From: AC-32 sp963736055
GTDB lineage: Bacteria; Actinomycetota; Thermoleophilia; Gaiellales; Gaiellaceae
Length of the DNA stretch: 64,000 bases
Assembly: GCA_963736055.1 (NCBI GenBank)
Contig: CAVTNM010000001.1
Span: 1-64,000 of the forward strand
Reading direction: 5' to 3'
A model generated the notes under the pieces. The model saw only the letters and a program-made list of their open reading frames with translations. It did not search any database and had not been told where the DNA came from. Shown piece by piece: positions 35,115 to 43,147 of this stretch; the first letter of the stretch is position 1, and each line of letters starts with the position of its first letter. The position numbers and the translations under genes were made by a program.

Positions 35115-37415
35115 TCAGGAGGCGACGGGCTGAGCGTCGCCTGCCGGCTGCTCGGCTGAACCTGCCGAGCCCTCGACCAGACCGAGCTCCCCGGCTCGGT
35201 TGATGGCGTCGCTCCGGCTCGAGACACCGAGCTTGCGGTAGACCGAGATCGCCTGCGTCTTGATCGTGTTGCGCGACACGAACAGCCGCTCGCCGATCTC
35301 GCGGAACGAGAGGTGCGTCGAGAGGAGGGGGAGGAGACGCAGCTCGGCTCGAGTCAGGCCGGAGCCGCCTCCGGCCGTGGCCTGCGGCATCGCCGCGATC
35401 TCGGCCTCGAGCTGGGCGACCTGCTCGCCCAGCACCCCCAGCGACGGCCTCAGCCGCAGGATCTCCTGAGCCTCGGCTAGCAGGGCGCGCGCGCCGTTCC
35501 GGTCCCGCAGCGTGACGTAGGCGTGGCCGAGCTCGAGCCGCACCTGCACGCTCAGCCAGGGGATCGCGTGGGTCAGGCCCGGCGCGAGCCGCTGGGTGGT
35601 GGTCAGCTGCTTGCGCGCCTCGTCCCAGCGCCCGTGCCGGAGGAGCGCGCGGGCCGTGGCGGCGAGGTCGAGCGCGCTCGTCGGGTAGCCGTCGAGCTCG
35701 CCGTCCTCGATCAAGCGGTGCGCCTCGAGCGCCAGTTTCTCGGCTTCCTCGTCGTCGTGGCCCGAAGCGAGCAGCGAGCGCTCGCTGAGCGCCAGCGCCC
35801 GGCTCTCGGCTCGGCCGACCCGGTCCGAGGCCTCGGCGGCGGTCGCCAGGATGCTGTCGGCCCGCTCCTCGTCGCCGAGCAAGAGGTGCGCCGTCCCGTC
35901 CACGACCAGCGCCCACGGATGCCAGGGGTGGTCGGGCGGGAGTGCTGCCAGAGCGGACTCCGCGCTCGCCAGCATCTGCTCCGGCCCGTCCGCGCACATC
36001 GCGCCGCGCAGGACGTCGATGCACGCTCTCGTTTCGGCCTTGTCGCCCTTCTTCGGCACTCCGCGCTCCGCGGCCGCGAGCCAGTCCTCGGCCTGGTCGG
36101 CCCGGCCGCCGAACGCGTGGATCCGCGATCCCTCCACGGCGACGGCGGGGTAGCGCTGCAACTGCTCCTCGTCGTCGAAGCGGTCGAGCCAGGACTCGAC
36201 CGCCGTCACCCGGCCGCTCGAGGAGACGGGTATGGCGATCGCGCTCAGGATCCGAGCGGCGCTGTCGGCGTTTCCGGCCGCGTGCGAATAGTCGAGGGTG
36301 GACTCGGCGTCGCCCTGCTCCTCGAACCAGTCGGCGGCCCGTTGGTTCAGCACCGGGACGAGCTCGGGCTCGCGATCCTCGAGCTCCCGCCGGAGGAGAT
36401 CGCGGAACAGATGGTGGTAGCGGAACCAGCCGCGGTGACGGTCGAGCGGAACGAGAAACAGGTTCGCCGCCTCGATCGACGCCAGCTCGACGGCCGACTC
36501 CTTCCGCTCCAAGACGGCGTCGCAGAGCGGGCCGGACATCGTCTCGAGCACCGAGCTGCGACGAAGGAACGCCAGACGGCCCGGCTCGAGCCGCGATAGG
36601 TACTCGGAGCGGAAGTAGTCGGCCAGGTAGCGGTCGTCTCCGCCGACCGCATGGGCCTCTTGCGGCTCTCCACCCTCACCGTGGGCCCTGTCCTGCGAGG
36701 CGAGCGCCGCGAGGTGGAGGCCGGTCGCCCAGCCCTCCGTGCGCTCCAGGAGCACGTTGATCTCTGCGTCTTCGAGCTCGATGCGGGAGGCACGTAGAAA
36801 CATCTCCGCCTCACGCCGGCTGAGGGCGAGCTCGTACGGCCCGATCTCGAGCAGCGGCTGGCGCGCGCGGAGCGCGGCGACCGGGAGGCTCGGGGTGACT
36901 CGGCCAGAGAGGGCGATCATCGAGCCGGAGGGGATGTGCTCGAGCAGCGTGGCGACAGCCGAGATCGAGTCCTCTGGAAGCAGGTCGGCGCCGTCGAGGA
37001 CGAGCACGAACGGCGACTCCTGTGACGAAAGCGAGGCGGCGAGGCGTGGCACTGCCCGCGTCCAGACGGATCCGTCGTCCGGCCGCAGCGATTCCAGCGC
37101 CGAGGCGTCGAGCGGCCTCACCCCGTCGAGCGCCGCCGCGACGTGTCTCAGGAAGGCGATCGGCTCGTTGTCGTGCTCGTCGATCGAGACCCAGACGAAC
37201 GGGCGCGCGTCACGTTCGCCCCACTGCGAGAGCAGAGTCGTCTTCCCGTAGCCGGCGGGCGCCACCACGAGAACCAGCGGGAACGCGCCCGCAGCGCGCA
37301 GCCGGTTCACGAGCGCGGTGCGCGAGACCGTTGCGGCCGCGATGCGAGGCACCTCGATCTTCGCCGCCACGACGTCGAACGGGAGCGCCGGCGACGCTGC
37401 CGTCTCGACGAGCAC
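35115..37415 (-). CDS. MalT-like STAND LuxR-family transcriptional regulator
   Basis: 766 residues, intact. The N-terminal ATPase has Walker A APAGYGKTTLLSQW (about residue 53) and Walker B LVLDGADLL; the middle is a winged-helix plus TPR-like helical repeat region (YSHAAGNADSAARIL, AEDWLAAAERGVP, LATAARALLRHGRWDEARKQ). The C-terminal LuxR-type HTH is LTRAELRLLPLLSTHLSFRE, then ERLFVSRNTIKTQAISVYRK. STAND regulators bind an inducer and ATP, oligomerise and activate transcription. It is transcribed away from the response-regulator gene at 37953; the inducer is unknown. Confidence 0.9.
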   Translation of the reverse strand: MLVETAASPALPFDVVAAKIEVPRIAAATVSRTALVNRLRAAGAFPLVLVVAPAGYGKTTLLSQWGERDARPFVWVSIDEHDNEPIAFLRHVAAALDGVRPLDASALESLRPDDGSVWTRAVPRLAASLSSQESPFVLVLDGADLLPEDSISAVATLLEHIPSGSMIALSGRVTPSLPVAALRARQPLLEIGPYELALSRREAEMFLRASRIELEDAEINVLLERTEGWATGLHLAALASQDRAHGEGGEPQEAHAVGGDDRYLADYFRSEYLSRLEPGRLAFLRRSSVLETMSGPLCDAVLERKESAVELASIEAANLFLVPLDRHRGWFRYHHLFRDLLRRELEDREPELVPVLNQRAADWFEEQGDAESTLDYSHAAGNADSAARILSAIAIPVSSSGRVTAVESWLDRFDDEEQLQRYPAVAVEGSRIHAFGGRADQAEDWLAAAERGVPKKGDKAETRACIDVLRGAMCADGPEQMLASAESALAALPPDHPWHPWALVVDGTAHLLLGDEERADSILATAAEASDRVGRAESRALALSERSLLASGHDDEEAEKLALEAHRLIEDGELDGYPTSALDLAATARALLRHGRWDEARKQLTTTQRLAPGLTHAIPWLSVQVRLELGHAYVTLRDRNGARALLAEAQEILRLRPSLGVLGEQVAQLEAEIAAMPQATAGGGSGLTRAELRLLPLLSTHLSFREIGERLFVSRNTIKTQAISVYRKLGVSSRSDAINRAGELGLVEGSAGSAEQPAGDAQPVAS

Positions 37416-37872
37416 GGCACGGGCTCCTGCGCGCCGCAGGCCGTCGCCGCGCGGGTCGGCCTGAATCCGGCGCGCTGGTCAGGTCAAGCACGGAGTATCC
37501 GTGCCCTGGGCGGCCGTGCGTGCGGAATTGGCTTTCATGGCGGGGGATAGGCCTCCTGCTGGTGGAGGACCGGCAACCGTACGCGAGTATCCGCCGCGAG
37601 CGCCACCCGGGTCATGCGGGGATCCACTGATCTTGGCCTGGGTGTGAACACCGTGCAAATCACCACGGTTCGTACGTCGTACTGCACCGACCGGTCTTGC
37701 TTCGCCCGTCGGGCGGCTGCGATACTCCTCACGAGAACACGTGCATACGCCGCTTTCGCCCACGGGAGAGCGGCGAACGGGCTTCGATTTCGCCCGCCCG
37801 CTCTCGATCAACGCCGTTCGTCCGCGCGATCCTGGGAGGGAATTCCGCCGAGCCTTCAGGAGGAAGCGCGTC
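37416..37872. other. long intergenic region between divergent regulators
   Basis: 457 bp between the STAND-LuxR gene and the leader ORF/response-regulator gene. No coding frame in it shows family resemblance. Its middle (about 37625-37745) is visibly less GC-rich than the surroundings and holds short inverted repeats (GTAC-GTC-GTAC and GCCCG-T-CGGGC near 37675-37715), so promoters for both directions probably lie there. No copy of the TCATC...GATGA palindrome is present. Confidence 0.5.
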
Positions 37873-37956
37873 ATGCGAACGGTCAGGACACCACCCCGTT
37901 ACCCGTCGGCTCCGAGTCGCCGTCTAGGCTCGCCCGGAATGGGCCTCTCCGCGTGA
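37873..37956 (+). CDS. possible 27-residue leader peptide before the response regulator
   Basis: ATG 37873 is preceded by a strong ribosome site AGGAGG (37858-37863) with 9-nt spacing. The short frame reads MRTVRTPPRYPSAPSRRLGS and ends at a TGA (37954-37956) that overlaps the GTG start of the response regulator (GTGA). The peptide is rich in Arg, Pro and Ser. This layout suggests translational coupling or a regulatory uORF; an upstream in-frame ATG at 37741 would extend it to 71 residues but lacks a ribosome site. Confidence 0.35.
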   Translation: MRTVRTPPRYPSAPSRRLGSPGMGLSA

Positions 37957-38615
37957 TCCGGGTCGTTCTCGGCGACGACAGCTTCCTCGCCCGCGAGGGC
38001 ATCATGAGCGTTCTCGAGACGATCGAGGACGTCGACCTCGTCGCCGCCTGCGGGGACCTCGACGAGCTCCGCTCGACCGTGGAGCGGGTCAAGCCGGACG
38101 CGGTCGTAACGGACATCCGGATGCCGCCGACGAACACCGACGAAGGCATCCGCTTCGCGGGTGAGCTGCGCACCTCGCACCCGGAGGTGGGCGTGGTCGT
38201 CCTCAGCCAGCATGCGGAACCGTCGTACGCGATGAGCCTGTTCGAGGACGGCTCCGAGCAGCGCGCCTATCTGCTGAAGGAGCGGGTGAAGGACGAGGAC
38301 GAGCTTGCTCGGGCTTTACGCGAGGTCGTCGCCGGGCGCTCGCTCGTCGACTCGCGCATCGTCGACAAGCTGGTCTCTGCGCGCCTGAACAACGATCCCG
38401 GGATGGAGAAGCTGACGCCTCGCGAGCGCGAGATCCTCGCCATGATCGCGGAGGGGCGGAGCAACACCTCGATCGCGAAGAAGCTCGACGTCACGAAGCG
38501 CGCGGTCGAGCGCCACATCAACGGGATCTTCCTCAAGCTCGACCTCGGCGAAGCCTCGGACGTCAACCGGCGGGTCAAGGCCACGCTGCTGTACCTGACC
38601 GGCGAGAGGGGCTGA
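37953..38615 (+). CDS. NarL/FixJ-family response regulator
   Basis: 220 residues from GTG 37953. The receiver has the acidic pair D8/D9, phosphoacceptor D54 (VVTDIRMPP), S85 and K109 (AYLLKERV), all canonical. The C-terminal DNA-binding domain is LTPREREILAMIAEGRSNTS, then KRAVERHINGIFLKL, a LuxR-type HTH. Four bases separate it from a MASE1 histidine kinase gene, its likely partner. It is a candidate for the regulator binding the palindromic sites of this window, because NarL-family proteins such as DosR bind about 20-bp palindromes; this is untested. Confidence 0.9.
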   Translation: MIRVVLGDDSFLAREGIMSVLETIEDVDLVAACGDLDELRSTVERVKPDAVVTDIRMPPTNTDEGIRFAGELRTSHPEVGVVVLSQHAEPSYAMSLFEDGSEQRAYLLKERVKDEDELARALREVVAGRSLVDSRIVDKLVSARLNNDPGMEKLTPREREILAMIAEGRSNTSIAKKLDVTKRAVERHINGIFLKLDLGEASDVNRRVKATLLYLTGERG

Positions 38616-38619
38616 GCTC

Positions 38620-40168
38620 GTGACCGAGCTGATCGCGCACGAGCCCGGCGAGCGGACGTGGGTGCGACGCATCGAGAGGCCCTCCGTTCGCTACCTGCTC
38701 GGCGTGGGCGCTCTGGCCGGGCTGTACTACGCGGGAGCCAAGACCGGGTTCCTGCTCGAGTTCGCCGGCCCCGTGGCCGCGATCGTCTGGCTCCCGGTCG
38801 GCGTCGCGATCTCCTTCCTCTATCTCGGCGGGCTGCGCTTCTGGCCCGGCGTCCTGATCGGCGACTTGCTCGTGAACGACTACATGGCGCTTCCGATCGG
38901 CTCGGCGCTCGGCCAGACCTGCGGAAACATGCTCGAGGTGATCCTGGCGATCGTGCTGTTACGGCGGTTGGTGCGCCGTGGGTCGCCGCTCGACAGCGTT
39001 CGAGGGGTCGGTGCGATGGTTGTGGCAATCGCCGCCGGCGCGGCGGTCAGCGCGACGGCCGGAGCGACGTCGCTCCTCTCGGGGAACGTGATCGACCTCC
39101 ACGACCTGCCGACCGTCTGGCGCACGTGGGTTCTCGGCGACGCGACCGGGGCGTTGGTGGTCGTTCCCCTGGCGCTGGCCTGGTACGGGCCGTGGCCGCG
39201 CCATTGGCCGCGGGGGCGCATTCTCGAAGGGGTCGCCCTGCTCGGCGCCATCGTGGCGGTGGCGGAGTTCGCCACGCGGAGCGGCAATCCCATCGCCTAC
39301 CTCGTCTTCCCGGCGCTGATCTGGGCCGCGCTTCGCTTCGGGCAGCGCGGCGCGACGCTCGCTGTAGCGGCCACGGCGATCTTGACGGTCTGGCACACGA
39401 CCCACTACACCGGCCCGTTCCACTTCGAGTCGGTCACGCGCAGCGTCCTCAGCACGCAGCTCTTCATCGCCGTCGCGGCCCTGTCGACACTCTGTCTGGC
39501 GGCAGTCGTGACCGAGCGAGAGGAGTTCGCCACGCGGCTGAGCGCGTCCCGGTCACGGCTCATCTCGGCGGGCGACAACGCCCGGCGGCGTCTGGAGCAC
39601 GACCTGCACGACGGCGCGCAGCTCCGGCTGACCTGGCTCGCGGTCCACCTTCGGGACGCAGCGGGCGCGGTCGAGGACGGAGCCCGCGCGCGCGACGGTG
39701 CTCCTGGAGGAGGCGGAGGTCGAGCTGCAGGTCGCGATCGACGAGCTGCGCGAGCTTGCCCGCGGCATCCATCCGGCCGTTCTCGTCGACCTCGGGCTCG
39801 GCGAGGCGATCAAGAGCTTCGCCTTGCGCTCCACCATTCCGGTGACCGTGCTCGAGGTGCCCGCGACACGATTGGACGAGGCGACCGAGACGGTCGGCTA
39901 CTACGTCGTCGCCGAGGCGATCGCCAACGCGCAGAAGTACTCGCGGGCCTCGCTCGTGCAGGTGCGCGCGAGCGTGCGGGCGGACAGCCTCTCCATCGAG
40001 GTGTTCGATGACGGCATCGGCGGCGCCGCCGAGCGTCCGGGCTCGGGCCTCGAGGGGCTGCGCGACCGTGCCGAGGCGATCGGGGGCACGATGCGGCTGT
40101 CGAGCCATGCGGGCAGCGGAACGCGGGTCAGCGTCGCGATTCCGGCTTCGAGGGTCGCGATCAGCTGA
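38620..40168 (+). CDS. MASE1-domain sensor histidine kinase (one frame break)
   Basis: About 516 codons from GTG 38620. The N-terminal ~290 residues are an eight-helix MASE1 sensor domain (AAIVWLPVGVAISFLYLGGL, NDYMALPIGSALGQTCGN). The kinase core is of the HisKA_3 type: RRRLEHDLHDGAQLRLTW with the phospho-His, then, after a frame change near 39690, LRELARGIHPAVL, the N-box AEAIANAQKYSRA and G-box GSGLEGLRDRAEAIGG. One surplus base explains the break (GCGACGGTGCTCCTGGAG reading). It sits 4 bp downstream of the response-regulator gene and together they form a two-component system. The signal is unknown. Confidence 0.85.
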
Positions 40169-40212
40169 CGCGGCGACGCGAGCTCGGCACCCCTGACCTC
40201 AGCGACCTGACC

Positions 40213-40383
40213 TCAGCTGCAGTGAGGGCATCTGCGCCGCGTCCCGAGCTCGCGGCCGCAGGAGGCGCAGCGCCCCCGGTTCTTGCGGGCGCGTAGGCGC
40301 CGCTCTCGTAGGCCCATCCGGCACATGACGAGACCGGCTCCGAGAGTCACGAGGCCGTTCATGAGCATGTGAGAGCTCTGCAT
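40213..40383 (-). CDS. 56-residue membrane-anchored zinc-ribbon protein
   Basis: ATG 40383 begins 4 bases after the stop of the PAS-LuxR gene. The product starts MQSSHMLMNGLVTLGAGLVM, a short hydrophobic segment, continues with an Arg-rich linker (RMGLRERRLRARKNRGR) and ends with a zinc ribbon, CASC-GRELGTRRR-CPHC-S. The four cysteines in two CxxC knuckles support a real protein despite the size. Conserved spacing, frame length (57 codons) and its place as second gene of an operon argue for expression. Function unknown; perhaps a partner of the PAS-LuxR regulator. Confidence 0.6.
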   Translation of the reverse strand: MQSSHMLMNGLVTLGAGLVMCRMGLRERRLRARKNRGRCASCGRELGTRRRCPHCS

Positions 40384-40386
40384 CGC

Positions 40387-40959
40387 TCAGGTCGTGACGA
40401 CGTCGCCGTGGCGCGCGAGGGCGACCGCCTCGAGTCGAGAGTGGACGCCGAGCGCCCGCAGCAGATGACGGATGTGGTTGCGGACCGTTTCGAGGCTCAG
40501 GTGGAGCTCTTTCGCGATCTGATTCGTCGAATGGCCTCGCTCGAGGAGCCGCAAAACCTCTGCCTGGCGCGGTGTCAGGTGGGGGTGGTGAGGCCGGTCG
40601 GGCTCGTCGTCGACCTGGATGACCTGGCCGAAGACGCCGATGATGTGGCCGCCGGCGTACAGAGGAACCGAGCTGACCTCGACGCTCACCCGGTCGCCGT
40701 CTTCCTGGACCAGCATCACCTCGGCATCGGTGACCTTGGCCGTCCCGGCGATCTTCGAGGCGAAGACCTCGCGCGCGCGACGCGTCTCCTCAGGTGCGCA
40801 GACGGAGGTGAACTGTCGTCCGGAGACGTCCCCTACGATGCGCCTCGCGGCCGGATTGACCCAGCGGATGATCCCGTGCGTGTCGATCACGTAGGCGGGC
40901 ACGTTGATCTGCTCGAGGGCGCGCTCGACGTCGGCGTCGATCGCTCGTAGCTGTGACAC
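40387..40959 (-). CDS. PAS-domain LuxR-family transcriptional regulator
   Basis: 190 residues from GTG 40959. The N-terminal ~115 residues form a PAS domain (VERALEQINVPAYVIDTHGI, then IRWVNPAARRIVGDVSG), followed by a LuxR HTH: LTPRQAEVLRLLERGHSTNQ, then KELHLSLETVRNHIRHLLRA. No His or Cys placement clearly indicates haem or Fe-S binding. GTG 40959 is chosen over longer frames because CAAAAT lies 8 nt upstream and a palindromic site is centred 43 bp upstream, the common geometry in this window. The gene is therefore likely a member of, and possibly the controller of, that regulon. Confidence 0.85.
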   Translation of the reverse strand: MSQLRAIDADVERALEQINVPAYVIDTHGIIRWVNPAARRIVGDVSGRQFTSVCAPEETRRAREVFASKIAGTAKVTDAEVMLVQEDGDRVSVEVSSVPLYAGGHIIGVFGQVIQVDDEPDRPHHPHLTPRQAEVLRLLERGHSTNQIAKELHLSLETVRNHIRHLLRALGVHSRLEAVALARHGDVVTT

Positions 40960-40991
40960 AAGGTGAATTTTGCACCTGGCGTCAAATCGGT

Positions 40992-41012
40992 CATCGCCCA
41001 GAAGGGGCGATG
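40992..41012. promoter_or_regulatory. palindromic intergenic site 12 (PAS-LuxR promoter)
   Basis: The site reads CATCGCCC-AGAAG-GGGCGATG, arms of eight matching bases, 21 bp long, centred at 41002 and 43 bp before the GTG of the PAS-LuxR gene. It is the copy with the longest perfect arms. Confidence 0.6.
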
Positions 41013-41021
41013 CGTGCGACC

Positions 41022-41231
41022 TCAGTGCCTCGAGAGCAGGACTTCGGTGAGCCATAGCGCGACGAGGAGATCCTCCCGCAGCCCTTCGAGGTCGACGGGC
41101 TCGGGTTCCGATTCGGCCGGGGTGCGCTCCTCCCTCAGCGCGATCGCCGCCTCCACGGTGACGAGCGCATGTCTCAGCTGCACGCGTCGCCGGTAGAAGT
41201 CGAGTGGGGTTGGGGCCGGCTCGGATTGCAT
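41022..41231 (-). CDS. small acidic hypothetical protein
   Basis: About 69 residues from ATG 41231 (a TTG at 41237 is also possible). The sequence (QSEPAPTPLDFYRRRVQLRH, then ALVTVEAAIALREE and LEGLREDLLVALWLTEVLLS) is helical and acidic, with no cysteine, signal or membrane segment. I recognise no family. It lies between the PAS-LuxR promoter and the divergent receiver gene, reading toward the palindromic site 12 region. Codon use looks like that of the neighbours, which supports coding. Confidence 0.5.
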   Translation of the reverse strand: MQSEPAPTPLDFYRRRVQLRHALVTVEAAIALREERTPAESEPEPVDLEGLREDLLVALWLTEVLLSRH

Positions 41232-41316
41232 CTCCAAAGCGTTGCTTCAGGCCGCGTCGACCGCCTGACCCAGCCAGGTCAAACCTCGGCGAATAGGCTT
41301 TCGGCGCCGTATCCCC

Positions 41317-41952
41317 TTGAGCGTCCGTGTCCTGATCGTCGACGACCGCCCTTCCGATCGGGCCGGCCTCGCGCTGCTCGTGAATGCGGAGGACGACCTG
41401 GAGGCCGTCGGAGAAGCCGGCAGCGAGTCCGAGGCCGCCGACGCGGCGCGCACGCTCGCGCCTGACGTCGTCGTGCTGGGCTCGGCTCTGGTCGGGGAGG
41501 ATGGCGCCGATGCGATCGGTCGTCTCTTGCTCGAGAAGCCAGGGCTGAAGGTGGTCGTCCTGTCGGTCCACGACGAGCCGAAGCCCGCCCGCGAGGCGTT
41601 CGACCGCGGCGCCGGCGCGTACGTCCTCGAGCAGGCCGTCGCGACCGAGCTCGTGCCTGCGATCCGGGAGCTCGCCGCGGGTGGGCGCTACGTGCACCCG
41701 GAGCTCGGCGCGCGCTTGATCGCGGCCGAGACCGTCGAGCAGCGCCGGGCCAGCGACCCGCTCACCGATCGCGAGCTGGAGGTGCTGCGCCTTCTGGCCC
41801 TGGGTCATACGAACCAGGAGATCGCCGGGCAGCTGGTCATCTCCGTGCGCACCGCAGAGGCGCACCGGTCGCACATCATGCAGAAGCTCCGCCTCTCGAC
41901 GCGCGCCGAGCTCGTGCGCTACGCCCTCGCAGAGGGCTTGCTGGAGACCTAG
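41317..41952 (+). CDS. NarL-family regulator with a degenerate receiver
   Basis: 211 residues from TTG 41317. The receiver keeps the acidic pair D9/D10 (LIVDDRPSDR), but the phosphoacceptor position is Gly (VVVLGSALVG, G55) and the usual Lys is Glu (AYVLEQAV, E105). The DNA-binding domain is normal: LTDRELEVLRLLALGHTNQE, then VRTAEAHRSHIMQKLRL. Such a protein should not be switched by aspartyl phosphorylation and is probably a constitutive or ligand-controlled regulator. A TAGGCT box lies at 41294-41299. Four bases downstream starts a DedA gene, suggesting co-expression. Confidence 0.85.
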   Translation: MSVRVLIVDDRPSDRAGLALLVNAEDDLEAVGEAGSESEAADAARTLAPDVVVLGSALVGEDGADAIGRLLLEKPGLKVVVLSVHDEPKPAREAFDRGAGAYVLEQAVATELVPAIRELAAGGRYVHPELGARLIAAETVEQRRASDPLTDRELEVLRLLALGHTNQEIAGQLVISVRTAEAHRSHIMQKLRLSTRAELVRYALAEGLLET

Positions 41953-41956
41953 TCGC

Positions 41957-42550
41957 GTGTTGAGCGGGCTGGCGAACCACGTCTCCGGCGAGTGGTGGTC
42001 CTACCTGCTGATCTTCGCGCTGGCGTATCTCGACGTGCTCTTCCCGCTCGTGCCGAGCGAGACGGCGGTGATCACGGCGGGTGTCCTCTCGAGCACCGGC
42101 GACACGCACCTCTCGCTGGCCATCCTCGCTGCGGCCACCGGTGCGATCGCGGGGGACAACACCGCCTACTTCCTCGGCCGCCGCTTCGAGGAGCCTCTGC
42201 GCCGCCGCTTCTTCTCCGGGGAGAAGGCGAGGCAGAGGATTGCCTGGGCCGAGCTGCAGATCCAGGAGCGAGGCGGGTTGCTGATCCTCCTCGCACGGTT
42301 CATCCCGGCCGGCCGGACGGTGGTCACGTTCGCCTCCGGCTGGCTCGAGATGCCGTGGCGGCGCTTCATCGTCTACGACGTCCTCGCCGGCTTCGTGTGG
42401 GCCTCGTACGCGGCGCTGCTCGGGTACTTCGGAGGCAAGGCGTTCGAGCGTCAGCCCTGGAAGGGCTTGCTGCTCGCGTTCGGGATCGCGCTGGCCGTGA
42501 CGGGCGTGGTCGAGGGCGTGCGCTGGCTGAGACGGCGGAGGAACGACTAG
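41957..42550 (+). CDS. DedA-family membrane protein
   Basis: 197 residues from GTG 41957. The family motifs are present: FPLVPSETAVITAGVL near the N-terminus, GDNTAYFLGRRF and FIPAGRTVVTFASGWLEMPW, where the Arg is essential in characterised members, with four to five helices. DedA proteins help recycle undecaprenyl phosphate or other lipids and support proton-motive-force homeostasis. The gene follows the degenerate receiver by 4 bp. A 26-bp perfect palindrome begins inside the stop codon region and may terminate transcription. Confidence 0.87.
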   Translation: MLSGLANHVSGEWWSYLLIFALAYLDVLFPLVPSETAVITAGVLSSTGDTHLSLAILAAATGAIAGDNTAYFLGRRFEEPLRRRFFSGEKARQRIAWAELQIQERGGLLILLARFIPAGRTVVTFASGWLEMPWRRFIVYDVLAGFVWASYAALLGYFGGKAFERQPWKGLLLAFGIALAVTGVVEGVRWLRRRRND

Positions 42551-42572
42551 AGCCCGGTGCACCGGGCTCTAG
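42547..42572. terminator. perfect 26-bp hairpin between convergent genes
   Basis: CTAGAGCCCGGTG/CACCGGGCTCTAG is a perfect inverted repeat that includes the stop codon of the DedA gene and ends 20 bp before the opposing gene's stop. There is no T-run, which is common for GC-rich actinobacterial terminators; the symmetric form could serve both directions. Confidence 0.7.
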
Positions 42573-42592
42573 CGCCTGTCAGCCCGGGGAGA

Positions 42593-42967
42593 TCAGGGGC
42601 CCGAGCGGACCGCGACCACCTCGAACGACGAGCTCACGTAGACCGTGACCCTGGAACCGTCGGCCTTGCGCATGTGCGCTTCGTAGGCCGAGTTTCCGTC
42701 GGCGTCGGTCTCGAGCCGCTCGATCGTGCCGCCCGGGACGCGGTCGAGGGCCAGCGCGCGGACCTTCGACGCGGTGTCGCCGGTCAGCGGGTGCTCGTCG
42801 GACCTCTGCGGCGGGAGGGCGCCCGACCGGGCGGCCGGCGCGGCGGGAGCCGGAGCCGGAGCCTTGGAGCCGCCGCCCGACGCTGCCCCGGCGATCGCCG
42901 CGCCGCCGAGGGCGAGCGCCGCGAGCGAGGCCACGATCAGGGCTGTGTTCTTCAGCTTGTCCGTCAT
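42593..42967 (-). CDS. exported PepSY-like protein
   Basis: 124 residues. An N-terminal signal or anchor (NTALIVASLAALALGGAAIA) is followed by a Pro/Ala-rich linker (KAPAPAPAAPAARSGALPPQ) and a small domain, LTGDTASKVRALALDRVPGG, then ETDADGNSAYEAHMRKADGS, VTVYVSSSFEVVAV, which matches the pattern of PepSY-type domains (regulation or inhibition of peptidases, extracytoplasmic). It is likely secreted or membrane-anchored. It converges on the DedA gene across the hairpin. No catalytic motif. Confidence 0.72.
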   Translation of the reverse strand: MTDKLKNTALIVASLAALALGGAAIAGAASGGGSKAPAPAPAAPAARSGALPPQRSDEHPLTGDTASKVRALALDRVPGGTIERLETDADGNSAYEAHMRKADGSRVTVYVSSSFEVVAVRSGP

Positions 42968-43147
42968 CTGGTTCCTTTCTGTCGGGGTCTACGGACAGGC
43001 CAAGGAGACCAGCGGCACCTGAGAAACCCGTGAGTTGACGCTAAGAGCTTCGTATGAATCTGGTCCCCGGGCGGTAGCGGCGCAGTTCGCGGGAGGTCGC
43101 TGCTCTGGCCGTCGCGGCCGGAGGGTTACGATCAACAGCCGCCCGCG

